Assembly (NCBI GenBank): GCA_016795485.1 | Contig: JAEUHM010000033.1 | Span: forward strand, 52,550-116,549 | DNA: 64,000 bases | Direction: 5' to 3' | From: Verrucomicrobiaceae bacterium | Lineage (GTDB): Bacteria; Verrucomicrobiota; Verrucomicrobiia; Verrucomicrobiales; Verrucomicrobiaceae | Shown here: positions 17,095-25,588 of the stretch, piece after piece | How the letters are laid out: every line of letters starts with the position of its first letter | Numbering within the stretch: the first letter of the stretch is position 1 | The notes under the pieces: generated by a model | The model's database searches: none | What the model was told of the DNA's origin: nothing | What the model saw: only the letters and a program-made list of their open reading frames with translations | Made by a program: the position numbers and the translations under genes

Positions 17095-18273
17095 ATGGCG
17101 TCTCCGCGCAAATCATCTGCTTCCTCCTCCTCTAGCCAGGGATCGGCATCCAATGTCCACGCTGTGATTGGCTCTGACGAAGGTAAAGTGAAGGAGGAAG
17201 CCATGAAACTGCTTCAGAAGTTCACCACTCCGGGCAATGAGGACTTCGGCAACGACATCATTGATGGTTCGGCTGAAAATGCTGAGCACGCGGGCCAGAT
17301 TTGCAGCAACGTCTGTCAGGCTCTGCAAACGCTACCTTTCTTTGGTGGCAAAGTTGTGTGGCTTAAAGCTGCAAACTTCCTTACCGACAGTCAAACCGGG
17401 AAGGCAGAGGCCGCAGTCCAGGGATTTGAAAACATCATTGACGTGTTAGAGCAGGGCTTGCCCCGCGAGGTTCACTTCATCTTGAGTGCCACCGGCATCG
17501 ACAAGCGCCGGAACACCTACAAGCGGCTCGCAAAGATCGCCAACATGCAAGTTTGGGACAAGCCGGACACGAGCAAGACAGGTTGGGAAGGACCAGTGCT
17601 GGCCGCAGCCCAGGAGCGCGCTAGGACTCTGAACTTGACCTTTGAAACCGGTGCCTTGGAGCTCTTGGTCCAATTGTGTGGCGACGACACTAGGCAGCTG
17701 GACAATGAGATTGAGAAGATTGATCTCTATCTTGGTGAGCGGAGAAGGGCAGGGCTCGTTACTGTTCGCAACATGGTGTCGATGTCACGTGCAGGCGTCG
17801 TGTTTGAGATTGGCAATGCCATAGGTGCTAGGGACCTGCCGAGAGCTCTCGATTTGCTCGGAACACTGCTTTTCCAGGGTCAGAATGCTGTGGGAGTGCT
17901 CCTCGCTGCGATTGTTCCAAAGGTGCGCAACTTATTGTTGGTCAAAGAGCTGACTTCTCGCCATCAAGTCAATACCTACGGCTACCCGGCGTTTTGCACT
18001 TCGTTGGAGGCCTTACCAAGTCATGCGACTGCACATCTGCCCAGAAAGAAGGATGGCTCCGGTCTTAATGTTTATCCGCTGTTCCTCGCGGTCAGCGAGG
18101 CACGCAATTTCACGCTAGAAGAGCTGCACGCGGCGCTCCGTGCGTGTTTGGAGGCCAATCTCAAATTGGTGACCACCCAGTTGGACGAGCGCGTGGTGCT
18201 GGAGAGGTTGCTCATCGGCCTGTTGAACCGTGATGAGCGTCAGGCGCGGCGCGCCCAGAGTGCGAGGCGCTAA
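17095..18273 (+). CDS. holA: DNA polymerase III delta subunit
   Basis: A 392-residue clamp-loader delta subunit; it opens the beta clamp as part of the replicase. The AAA+-like domain I starts at VHAVIGSDEGKVKEEA, followed by LPFFGGKVVWLKAANFL, a region FILSATGIDKRRNTYKRL typical of delta, and the C-terminal collar domain (LDLLGTLLFQGQNAVGVLLAAI). The start at 17095 (MASPRKSS) leaves a Ser-rich 20-residue leader; the frame also offers an upstream ATG at 17032. It is longer than E. coli HolA (343 aa) mainly in the leader and in a linker near 300-330. It is followed nine bases later by the rRNA methyltransferase gene. Confidence 0.85.
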   Translation: MASPRKSSASSSSSQGSASNVHAVIGSDEGKVKEEAMKLLQKFTTPGNEDFGNDIIDGSAENAEHAGQICSNVCQALQTLPFFGGKVVWLKAANFLTDSQTGKAEAAVQGFENIIDVLEQGLPREVHFILSATGIDKRRNTYKRLAKIANMQVWDKPDTSKTGWEGPVLAAAQERARTLNLTFETGALELLVQLCGDDTRQLDNEIEKIDLYLGERRRAGLVTVRNMVSMSRAGVVFEIGNAIGARDLPRALDLLGTLLFQGQNAVGVLLAAIVPKVRNLLLVKELTSRHQVNTYGYPAFCTSLEALPSHATAHLPRKKDGSGLNVYPLFLAVSEARNFTLEELHAALRACLEANLKLVTTQLDERVVLERLLIGLLNRDERQARRAQSARR

Positions 18274-18282
18274 GCGGTTGCC

Positions 18283-19203
18283 ATGGAGTTGTCGAACAAC
18301 GTTAGGAAACTCGCGGCACGCCTTTTTGAGCAGCCCGCTCCGTTTTTGGAAGCACTCAAATCTCCGGTGCTTGATACTCGGGCCATCGCATGGACAAAAG
18401 CGAGGCCCAGCCCGATGCCTTTTGACGTTCATCCTCCAGAGAACTGGCAGCCAAGCTTTGTGGATCGCCTTCGTGGAGAAGCTCAGGCGGGACGGCATGA
18501 GTTGCACGAAACGGGCGCATACTACTGCCTTGATAGTTCTTCCGTGTTTGCCTCGTGCGTTCTCACCGCCGTGCCTACTCATCCTGATTTGTTGGTGGAT
18601 GTGTGTGCATCACCAGGTGGGAAAAGCATCATGGGTTGGCTCATGCTCTCGCCCAAGCGCATGATTTGCAATGAAACCATTGGGAAGCGTCTTGGGGCGC
18701 TCAAGAGCAATCTAACTCGTTGCGGAGTGCAAGTCGCAGAAGTCACTTGCCTTGATCCCTCAAGACTTGCTGAACAGATGCCATCTGAAGCTGAAGTCGT
18801 GATCGTTGATGCACCTTGCTCTGGTCAGTCGTTAGTGGCTAAAGGGAAAGAGGCTCCTGGTGCTTTTCATCCTGCCACCATCAACATGAACGCCAATCGC
18901 CAACGCCGCATTCTTGCCAACGCCGCCCAGTTGGTAAAGCCAGGCGGACATCTCGCATACATCACCTGCACCTACTCCGAGAAGGAGAACGAAAGCAACG
19001 TTGAGTGGTTCTTGAAGAAGTTTCCGCACTTCAAGGCAGTGAGCGTTCCATTGCTTGATGCTTTTCAGAGTCATCTCAGCCGGACGCCTTGTTATCGACT
19101 TTGGCCGCAACAAAATGTTGGGGCGGGTAGCTTCACTGCTCTCCTCGTGAGAGATTCTGCGCAAGATCAGCCAAGGGACTCCACCCAGGCACTTGCAGGG
19201 TAG
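18283..19203 (+). CDS. RsmB/RsmF-like cytosine-C5 RNA methyltransferase
   Basis: A 306-residue NOL1/NOP2/Sun-family enzyme. The SAM-binding motif I VDVCASPGGKS is at about 105-115, the catalytic DAPCSGQS (motif IV cysteine) at about 174-181, and ITCTYSEKENE (motif VI cysteine) at about 226-236; both cysteines required for m5C formation are present. It lacks the NusB-like N-terminal domain of E. coli RsmB (429 aa), so assignment to RsmB rather than RsmF or a tRNA enzyme is uncertain. It lies nine bases after holA, and its last 37 bases overlap the convergent pheA-like gene. Confidence 0.82.
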   Translation: MELSNNVRKLAARLFEQPAPFLEALKSPVLDTRAIAWTKARPSPMPFDVHPPENWQPSFVDRLRGEAQAGRHELHETGAYYCLDSSSVFASCVLTAVPTHPDLLVDVCASPGGKSIMGWLMLSPKRMICNETIGKRLGALKSNLTRCGVQVAEVTCLDPSRLAEQMPSEAEVVIVDAPCSGQSLVAKGKEAPGAFHPATINMNANRQRRILANAAQLVKPGGHLAYITCTYSEKENESNVEWFLKKFPHFKAVSVPLLDAFQSHLSRTPCYRLWPQQNVGAGSFTALLVRDSAQDQPRDSTQALAG

Positions 19204-20144
19204 GACCCCAGTATCTTGGCGGTAATCCCGCCCTCAGATAGGCTTGAGATCACAGCTTGGATCGCGGGCTCAGTTGCATGACCTGCCACCTCCAGCACAA
19301 ACCTCGCTTTGGGAGGTGTCGTTGCTGGGGCTGGTCGGTTCTCGAGGCTCCTAACATTGATCTGATGCGCTACAAACGGTGCCAGTACATCTTGTAGCGC
19401 CCCGACACGGTCTGGCACATCCAGCAGCAGCAAGGTCGAGTCATCTCCCGTGGCTGGGCTCGCACGTCTGCCGAGAATGAAATGCCTGGCTAACTTCCCA
19501 GTGCCGGCTTCTACGTTAACTTGAGCACACACCTGAAGATCGGTGTCTGCGAGTGAATCTGTCGTGTGGTAAACCGTCCCATCATGAGCGTGCTCCATCG
19601 GCACCAGAGCGTAATCCGCCTCAAGGGACGCCACGGACTCGAACATCGTGCTTGGTTGAACATGGCTCACATAAACAACCCCGTGGCCGAACTTATTCAG
19701 TGCCACTTGGTGCGTCCGAGTCCCAGGAGCCCCCAGGTAGGCAATCCGAAGAGGGTGCTCGATCGCCAAGGCTGCTGACATGATCTCACGGTAGATCGCG
19801 CGGATCGACTTCTCCGGGAGCTTGCCCTCCTGAGCAGCGTTCAACTCCACCAGCTTGCGCAATAGCTTCTCTTCTCGCTCCGGGGCATAGATATCCAAGC
19901 CCTCCCTCTGCTTGATCTGACCGATGACGTTGACGAAGTGCGCCCGCTCGTTCAGCAGCCGCAAGAGCTCCTTGTCGATACCATCTATGGCGATTCGTGC
20001 GTCTTCGAGTGTCACGGGCTGTTGGGAACGAGTTGCAAAAAAGGGATCTACCGGGCCGATTGATGACGGCAATTGTGCTCCTGGTCGAGCGATTTCCACA
20101 ACGGTGAAGCCATTTGAAGGCTTGTAGAGGCACAGACGAGTCAT
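19167..20144 (-). CDS. pheA: Chorismate mutase-ACT protein with truncated prephenate dehydratase domain
   Basis: A 325-residue protein laid out like the P-protein of phenylalanine synthesis. The AroQ chorismate mutase domain is at about 46-127 (IDGIDKELLRLLNERA, IKQREGLDIYAPEREEKLLRKL). A prephenate dehydratase-like part is at about 132-227 and the ACT domain at about 236-320 (VPDRVGALQDVLAPF, INVRSLENRP). The dehydratase part is about 95 residues instead of about 180: the first half (RIAYLGAPGT, ALVPMEHAHDG) runs straight into LARHFILGRR, the place of the catalytic TRF motif, whose Thr is Ala here. The second lobe is missing. Chorismate mutase is probably active; dehydratase activity is doubtful. 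The 45-residue N-terminal extension is unexplained. Confidence 0.8.
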   Translation of the reverse strand: MTRLCLYKPSNGFTVVEIARPGAQLPSSIGPVDPFFATRSQQPVTLEDARIAIDGIDKELLRLLNERAHFVNVIGQIKQREGLDIYAPEREEKLLRKLVELNAAQEGKLPEKSIRAIYREIMSAALAIEHPLRIAYLGAPGTRTHQVALNKFGHGVVYVSHVQPSTMFESVASLEADYALVPMEHAHDGTVYHTTDSLADTDLQVCAQVNVEAGTGKLARHFILGRRASPATGDDSTLLLLDVPDRVGALQDVLAPFVAHQINVRSLENRPAPATTPPKARFVLEVAGHATEPAIQAVISSLSEGGITAKILGSYPASAWVESLG

Positions 20145-20164
20145 CCAAAGAGGAGTGTGGTGGC

Positions 20165-20503
20165 GTGAATAGCTCGGCAGCAGCTTGGCGACTCCTAACT
20201 CGGAGCTACTTGATGCTGAGTCTCGTGCTAGCGAGTTGCCTGCTCCTTTGGTTCCCGGAGTTACAGATTCACCGCAAGCGCCTGGTCAACAAGCGGCTGC
20301 ACACCGCGCTGGTTCTACCCGATGGAGCCCTCATGAACGCGTCTCTGGGCTGCCGCAACCTGACACTCACTTGCGCGGTGATCGCTCCGATGCGCTGTGT
20401 GACGGGTTCGGGCCAAAGCAGGACTCCTTTGGCTCAAAGTAGAGCTACTCCGGCTCAAAGTAGAGCTACTCCGGCTCAAAGTAGCACTCCTATGGGAGGT
20501 TGA
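20165..20503 (+). CDS. Possible small exported protein with in-frame heptapeptide repeats
   Basis: A frame of about 112 codons, divergent from pheA, with a GTG at 20165. It encodes a hydrophobic segment (SYLMLSLVLASCLLLWF) that could be a signal anchor or contain a lipobox-like cysteine. It ends with AQSRATP repeats encoded by a 21-bp tandem repeat, so the period preserves the frame. No homologous family is recognised and codon use is not clearly protein-like; it may be non-coding. Confidence 0.25.
   Translation: MNSSAAAWRLLTRSYLMLSLVLASCLLLWFPELQIHRKRLVNKRLHTALVLPDGALMNASLGCRNLTLTCAVIAPMRCVTGSGQSRTPLAQSRATPAQSRATPAQSSTPMGG
20411..20491. repeat. 21-bp tandem repeat, about four copies
   Basis: Units at 20411-20431 (degenerate), 20432-20452, 20453-20473 and a partial copy from 20474, consensus gctcaaagtagagctactcc plus g. 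The two central copies are identical. The period is a multiple of three. Confidence 0.8.
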
Positions 20504-20505
20504 GG

Positions 20506-20556
20506 GCGCTGGCGTGCCTTTGACGGTTGTTGGCTCTGAGCGACTGGGAGCCCAAC
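20506..20556. repeat. Interspersed repeat module A, copy 1
   Basis: A 51-bp sequence repeated in the same orientation at 21237-21287 with only a few changes. It contains an imperfect hairpin (GTTGGCTC with GAGCCCAAC) and is followed by several short 'cgtaaac' words, also found after the second copy. Confidence 0.75.
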
Positions 20557-20624
20557 AATCGTAAACTACTGTAAACTATCGTAAACCACCGCCAACTCCC
20601 CTCCACCCATGCCCTGGGCCTCTT

Positions 20625-20723
20625 GTGCCCCTTCAGGGCACCGGGCGTTTTGCCAATGGGTAACCCAGGGCATCGCTACGCTCAGCCCTGGGCTGGGCTC
20701 TGCCGGCCCGTTGGGCCGGGGGT
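20625..20723. repeat. REP-like module B, copy 1: three consecutive hairpins
   Basis: A 99-bp module repeated in direct orientation at 21135-21233. It holds three perfect stems: GTGCCC/GGGCAC, CCCAGGGC/GCCCTGGG (13-base loop) and CCGGCCC-GTT-GGGCCGG. The arrangement is that of a palindromic interspersed element; no coding capacity. Confidence 0.8.
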
Positions 20724-20763
20724 GGGGGATTGGGCCGTGGGTGGTGGATGTTGATGCGCGTGC

Positions 20764-20974
<211 letters not shown>

Positions 20975-21134
20975 GGTTGCTCCGGGCGGGAGGGCTGGCG
21001 AGGTGGTTTGTGGGATGGACGCCCCCAAGGTGGGGCGGAGATTTTAGCCCAGGGCTTGGCGGAGCCATGCCCTGGGTCTCGGTTTGGCCGATGTGGTGCG
21101 GCCTGAAGGGCCGCGAGAGGGATCAGAGTCTCTC

Positions 21135-21233
21135 GTGCCCCTTCAGGGCACCTCGCGTTGCGTGATGGGGAACCCAGGGCATCGCTACGCTCAGCCCTGG
21201 GCTGGGCTCTGCCGGCCCGTTGGGCCGGGGGTG
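21135..21233. repeat. REP-like module B, copy 2
   Basis: A near-identical direct copy of 20625-20723, with the same three hairpins. It is followed at once by module A copy 2, so the two modules lie in swapped order (A-B ... B-A) around the 7-bp tandem repeat. Confidence 0.8.
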
Positions 21234-21236
21234 CGG

Positions 21237-21287
21237 GCGCTGGCGCGCCGTTTACGGTTGTTGGCTCTGAGCGACGGGGAGCCCAAC
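21237..21287. repeat. Interspersed repeat module A, copy 2
   Basis: Direct copy of 20506-20556, followed by 'cgtaaac/cgcaaac' words up to about 21340, just before the stop codon of the TPR gene. Confidence 0.75.
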
Positions 21288-21352
21288 CACCGCAAACTAC
21301 TGCAAACCACCGCCAACCACCGTAAACTACCGTAAACCACCTCTCCCGTGGG

Positions 21353-23878
21353 TTACTTTTTGCCGTCCCAGAGGAAGTGCTCTAAGCGGATGCGGTTGGC
21401 GCGGGTGGCGGCTTCTTTGGCTAGGGGGGCGGCGGGTTTGGCTAGGCGCTCGGCGAGTTGGGCTGCGGGCTCCCATTGCTTGAGTTCTTCTAGGTAGTCG
21501 AGCGCTAGGAAGCCCACGCGGTAGAGCCACTCGAGGTCGCTGGGGGTGGAGGCGGGTGATTCTGGGTTGGTGCCGGCTTCGATGGTGTCGTAACAGGCTT
21601 CTAGGGCTTCGTCTGTCTGTTTTTGGGCTTTGAGGGCGAGGGCGCGGAGGTAGGTGGTGCGGGCTTGCCAGAAGAAGGGGAGGTTGGCGGGGAGGCGGGC
21701 TGGGTCTAGGAGGGTGCTGACGGCGGTGTAGCTGGCGGGGAGATTGGGGGCTTGGCTGAGGAGGATTTCGGCTTTGTCGCAAAGGAGGCCTGGGACGCGG
21801 TCTTTGGGGGCCTCGGGGATGAGGATGTCGATGAGCTTGATGGCTTGCTCTGGCTCGTCTTGGAGGCGCTTGGCGGCGGCTTGCTGGACGCGGGCCTCGA
21901 AGGCGAGGGGGCCGTTGGCTTCTGCGACTTGCTCCCAGAGGGTGATGGCGGTGTTGATGCCTTCTGCACTGCCGATGGCGAGGGCGGACTTGCCGGCGAA
22001 GTAGAGGGCGGCTTCGGCATGGGGGGAGGCGGGCCAGTCGGTGGCTATGATCTCGAAGTGGGTGCGGGCGGTGGCGAAGTTTTGCTGCCGGTAGCTGGCT
22101 TCGGCGATTTTCATGTGGACCTCGGGTGCGCGGGTGGACTGGGGCCAGGCTTTGAGGAAGGCCTCGCCTTGGGTGATGAGGGCGTCGAGGTTGGAGCGGG
22201 CTTCTTCGAGCCAGAGCTTGACGTAGTCGAGCCGCTCTTGGATGGCGGCATTGGGGCGGGAGGTGGCGGCTTTCTGGAGGGCTTTGTCTGCGGTCTCGGC
22301 GCGCGGTGGCTGGTCGAGGAGCTGGATTTCTGCCAGGGTGACGCAGGCTTCGGCTAGGCGGAGGTGGTCGGTGTTGGCTGGGTCTTGAATGAAGGCGTTG
22401 AGGGCGGCTTCTGCGGCTACGGTCTCGCCAGCGCTTGCTTGGGCGAAGAGGTTGTCGAGCTTGAGGTCGTCTGCGGATGCTCCGTCACTGGGGAGGGCGG
22501 GGGAGGCGCCGTCTCCGGCTTGCTGGAGCTGGGTGAGGAGGGTGGCAAAGAGGGCTGCCTGGCCTGCTTTGATGGCGGAGACGGCGGCGTTGTAGAGGGA
22601 GCGTCTGCGGGTGAGGAGGATGCGGTCGGTATCGGCGGCTTCAACGAACATGTCGATGGCGCGCTGGTAGTCACCTGTGGCGAAGTGCATCATGCCAAGG
22701 ACGAAGGAGATGGAGGGCCGGGTGGTGGTGGGGACGTTGTCTTTCCACTGCTGGGCTAGGGAGTGGATGCGGGTGTAGATGCCGAGCTCGCGGTAGAGCT
22801 GTAGGGTGAGGCGGAGTGCCTCGTCGTGGCGGGGGTGCTGTGGGTAGAGGGCAAGGAGGCCTTCGAGGAGGCCGAGTGCCTCTAACTTGCGCCCGGTGGC
22901 GCGGAGGAGGCGGGCGATCATGTAGCTGGCGTGACCGTGGCGCTCTGGGACGGTGGGGTCTGCGGCCCACTTGGTGAGGGAGGGCATGACGAGGCTGACT
23001 TCCTCTGGGCTGTGGCAGAGGGCTTCGAGGGTGGTGAAGCAGTCTGTCCAGTAGTCGGAGTGGATTTCTTTGCCTTTTAACTGGCCATTGAAGCTTTCGG
23101 CAAAGGTGATGAGGATCTCGATGCCGGCTTCTGGTTTTTTCTTGGCTAGGACTTGGGCGAGGAGGACGGTCATGGCGTCGTGGCCGTGCCCGCCGAGGCC
23201 GATGGTGGTGAGGGCATCGCGGAGGAGTCTCTCAGCGGTGGCGAGGTCGTTTTCTTGATAGGCGGCTCTGGCTCTGAGGAACTGGACGCGTGCGTCTTTC
23301 CCGCCTTGCTCGCGTTTGAGCCGGCCCTGGACGACGGTGGCGCGCTCTTCGTTGAGCTCGAGCTCGTTGAAGATGTGGCGGGCCTGGGCGGCGACTTTTG
23401 GGTCGGGGTGCTCGCGCATGTCGCGCACGGTGCGGCGTGCGGCGGCCTCGCGCCCTTGACCGAAGAGGGCGTGGGCTTCTGCGAGCTTGGCCCAGGGGTA
23501 GAGGGGTGCGGTGGGCGTGCACTGCTGGAGGGCACTGTAGGCATCGTGTGGATTGCCTTTGGCCAACCAAGCGACTCCGGCCCAGTAGGGGGAGTTGGGC
23601 GAGGGATGGAGGCTGAGGAGGTGGAGTGCCTCGTCGAGGCGGCCTTCTTTAATACAGGCCTCGGCGGCGAGCTCTACCACGGTGAGTTTTTGGGCGGCGG
23701 TGAGGTCTGGCCGGTCCAGCAGGCGGAGGGCCTTGACTCTGGTGACGGAGACAAGGCCGTCGGCAAGGGCACGCAGGGCTCCCCGGTAGTCTGGCAGGTC
23801 CGCAAGCTCCACGCCGAAGGCGCTGACGACCCCAAGGAGGGAAGCAGCGAGTAGGCAACGGAGCGAGAGGGTGGGCAT
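21353..23878 (-). CDS. Exported tetratricopeptide-repeat protein
   Basis: An 841-residue protein. A signal peptide (MPTLSLRCLLAASLLGVVSA, cleavage about residue 20) is followed almost wholly by TPR-like helical pairs: for example GRLDEALHLLSLHP at about 60-73, GNPHDAYSALQQ, TGDYQRAIDMFVEAA in the middle, and QQNFATARTHFEIIATDWPASPHAEAALYFAGKSAL further on. It resembles the YbgF/BamD-like 'tol-pal' TPR proteins in repeat style but is far longer. It probably scaffolds a periplasmic or envelope complex. The start at 23878 is fixed by the signal peptide. The gene is strongly strand-biased: the plus strand is very G-rich along its whole length, unlike its neighbours. Confidence 0.75.
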   Translation of the reverse strand: MPTLSLRCLLAASLLGVVSAFGVELADLPDYRGALRALADGLVSVTRVKALRLLDRPDLTAAQKLTVVELAAEACIKEGRLDEALHLLSLHPSPNSPYWAGVAWLAKGNPHDAYSALQQCTPTAPLYPWAKLAEAHALFGQGREAAARRTVRDMREHPDPKVAAQARHIFNELELNEERATVVQGRLKREQGGKDARVQFLRARAAYQENDLATAERLLRDALTTIGLGGHGHDAMTVLLAQVLAKKKPEAGIEILITFAESFNGQLKGKEIHSDYWTDCFTTLEALCHSPEEVSLVMPSLTKWAADPTVPERHGHASYMIARLLRATGRKLEALGLLEGLLALYPQHPRHDEALRLTLQLYRELGIYTRIHSLAQQWKDNVPTTTRPSISFVLGMMHFATGDYQRAIDMFVEAADTDRILLTRRRSLYNAAVSAIKAGQAALFATLLTQLQQAGDGASPALPSDGASADDLKLDNLFAQASAGETVAAEAALNAFIQDPANTDHLRLAEACVTLAEIQLLDQPPRAETADKALQKAATSRPNAAIQERLDYVKLWLEEARSNLDALITQGEAFLKAWPQSTRAPEVHMKIAEASYRQQNFATARTHFEIIATDWPASPHAEAALYFAGKSALAIGSAEGINTAITLWEQVAEANGPLAFEARVQQAAAKRLQDEPEQAIKLIDILIPEAPKDRVPGLLCDKAEILLSQAPNLPASYTAVSTLLDPARLPANLPFFWQARTTYLRALALKAQKQTDEALEACYDTIEAGTNPESPASTPSDLEWLYRVGFLALDYLEELKQWEPAAQLAERLAKPAAPLAKEAATRANRIRLEHFLWDGKK

Positions 23879-23998
23879 GCCGGAGACTACGCGTGCTGGT
23901 TCACCGCGCAACTGCCCGCGATTCTTACTTCTGGCGCTCTGAAGAATCTGCACTACACTCCGCGCCCCAAAAAGCTGACCGACCCTACCATTGTCCTG

Positions 23999-24346
23999 AT
24001 GACCGCTGAAGAAACCGCCAAACTGTGCGCCAAATACGCTGACGACAAGAAAGCCGAAGACATCACCATTCTGGATGTCCGCGGGCTTTCGCCCATCGTG
24101 GATTATTTTGTTTTCTGCACGGCGAGCTCGGGCCCTCACCTGCGTGCGGTGCAGAATGAGATCGACGAAAGGATGCACCAGGAGCATGGGCAGATGCCGC
24201 GGTGGCGGGATGACCACTTTGAGAGCGGCTGGCTGGTGCTGGACTACACCGATGTGATGGTGCACGTCTTCCAACAGGAGAAGCGTGACTTCTACGCCCT
24301 GGAGGATCTCTGGGGAGATGGGAAGTCGGTGTCCTGGGAGCCGTAA
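23999..24346 (+). CDS. rsfS: Ribosomal silencing factor RsfS
   Basis: A 115-residue protein with the complete RsfS/YbeB fold: KKAEDITILDVRGLSPIVDYFVFCTASSGPHLRAV at the N-terminus, then WLVLDYTDVMVHVFQQEKRDFYALEDLWGD. The family binds L14 of the 50S subunit and blocks subunit joining in nutrient limitation. It is usually next to nadD in many bacteria; here the nadD-like domain lies 30 kb away, fused to NAD kinase. Divergent from the TPR gene. Confidence 0.92.
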   Translation: MTAEETAKLCAKYADDKKAEDITILDVRGLSPIVDYFVFCTASSGPHLRAVQNEIDERMHQEHGQMPRWRDDHFESGWLVLDYTDVMVHVFQQEKRDFYALEDLWGDGKSVSWEP

Positions 24347-24403
24347 GGGCCCCGAGACTGAGCATTTGCATTCCTTTCTGTCTCGCTATCATTCGCCCCC
24401 GCT

Positions 24404-25039
24404 ATGAAAATCCGCTCCTTCTGCCGCAGTCTGTTCACCGTGGCCGTCCTCGGCCTGACCAATACCCAAGCCCAAGACGCCAAACCCGCTGAAACGAAGC
24501 CAGAGGTTCCTGCTGCTGAGGCCAAGCCCGCAGCTAAGGCGATCGTGGTGACGTTGGAGACCTCCAAGGGCAACATTGAGATCGAACTCGATAAAGAGAA
24601 GGCACCCATCACGGTGGATAACTTTGTGAAGTATGTGAAGAAGGGCCACTACGACGGCACGATTTTCCACCGTGTGATCCCTGGGTTCATGGTGCAGGGC
24701 GGTGGCTTCACCGACAAGATGGAAGAGAAGCCCACGGAGGCCACCATCAAAAACGAAGGCAAGAACGGCCTCAAAAACATGCGCGGAACTGTCGCCATGG
24801 CTCGCCGTGGTGATCCAGACAGCGCCAGCGCTCAGTTCTTCATCAACGTGGTGGACAACGCAGGCCTGGACTACCCCAATCCCGATGGACATGGGTATGC
24901 AGTGTTCGGTAAGGTGACCAAGGGCATGGAAGTGGCAGACGCCATCGTGGCAGTGCCCAGCACGACCGTTGGTTTCCATCAAAATGTGCCTGCTGAGCCT
25001 ATCGTGGTGAAGAAGGCCACCGTCACCGGTGCTGAGTAA
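24404..25039 (+). CDS. Exported cyclophilin-type peptidyl-prolyl isomerase
   Basis: A 211-residue protein. Residues 1-24 form a signal peptide (ending TQAQ), followed by a Lys/Ala/Glu/Pro linker to about residue 45 and a bacterial cyclophilin domain. Active-site landmarks are [14 protein letters not shown], a [13 protein letters not shown] segment and [13 protein letters not shown]. It catalyses cis-trans isomerisation of prolyl bonds, here in the periplasm. It forms a tandem pair with a leaderless paralogue 39 bases downstream. Confidence 0.9.
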   Translation: MKIRSFCRSLFTVAVLGLTNTQAQDAKPAETKPEVPAAEAKPAAKAIVVTLETSKGNIEIELDKEKAPITVDNFVKYVKKGHYDGTIFHRVIPGFMVQGGGFTDKMEEKPTEATIKNEGKNGLKNMRGTVAMARRGDPDSASAQFFINVVDNAGLDYPNPDGHGYAVFGKVTKGMEVADAIVAVPSTTVGFHQNVPAEPIVVKKATVTGAE

Positions 25040-25078
25040 GTCTCTGCGCCACTGTTCACCCTCTCGTTTTCCTTTTTC

Positions 25079-25576
25079 ATGAAAGTCACTCTCCAAACCA
25101 CCAAAGGCACCATCGAACTCGAGTTGGATGCCGCTGCTGCTCCCATCTCTACGGCCAACTTCGTCAACTACGTGAAGAAAGGCCAGTATGACGGCACGAT
25201 CTTCCACCGCGTGATCCCTGGGTTCATGGTGCAGGGTGGTGGATTCACCGCTGACATGAAACAGAAGCCAACGGATGCCCCGATCAAGAACGAGGCGACG
25301 AATGGACTGAAGAACAAGCGTGGCACGGTGGCGATGGCGCGCACCGGAGTGGTGGATAGCGCCACGTGCCAGTTCTTCATCAACGTGGTGGACAATGGCT
25401 TCCTGGACTTCAAGACGCCTGATCCACGTGGCTTCGGGTACGCGGTGTTTGGTAAGGTGACTTCGGGGATGGAAGTGGTGGACGACATCGTGAAGGCCCG
25501 CAGCGGCACGGTGGCAGGCCACGAAAATGTGCCTCTGGAGCCAATCTCCATTACGTCTGCAACTGTAGCCGAGTAA
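25079..25576 (+). CDS. ppiB: Cytoplasmic cyclophilin-type peptidyl-prolyl isomerase
   Basis: A 165-residue single-domain cyclophilin without signal peptide. It has [14 protein letters not shown] at about 41-54, [13 protein letters not shown] and [16 protein letters not shown]. It is close in sequence to the exported paralogue just upstream, so the pair is probably a tandem duplication in which one copy gained or lost an export signal. Housekeeping protein folding in the cytoplasm. Confidence 0.9.
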   Translation: MKVTLQTTKGTIELELDAAAAPISTANFVNYVKKGQYDGTIFHRVIPGFMVQGGGFTADMKQKPTDAPIKNEATNGLKNKRGTVAMARTGVVDSATCQFFINVVDNGFLDFKTPDPRGFGYAVFGKVTSGMEVVDDIVKARSGTVAGHENVPLEPISITSATVAE

Positions 25577-25588
25577 TCGTCGTCGATT

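Noticed and set aside
21752..22357. Gly/Glu-rich plus-strand open frame of 201 codons, and similar frames at 22364-22759 and 23153-23854
   Set aside because: Antisense to the TPR gene; openness follows from its extreme base skew. The minus strand encodes a signal peptide and regular TPR helices.
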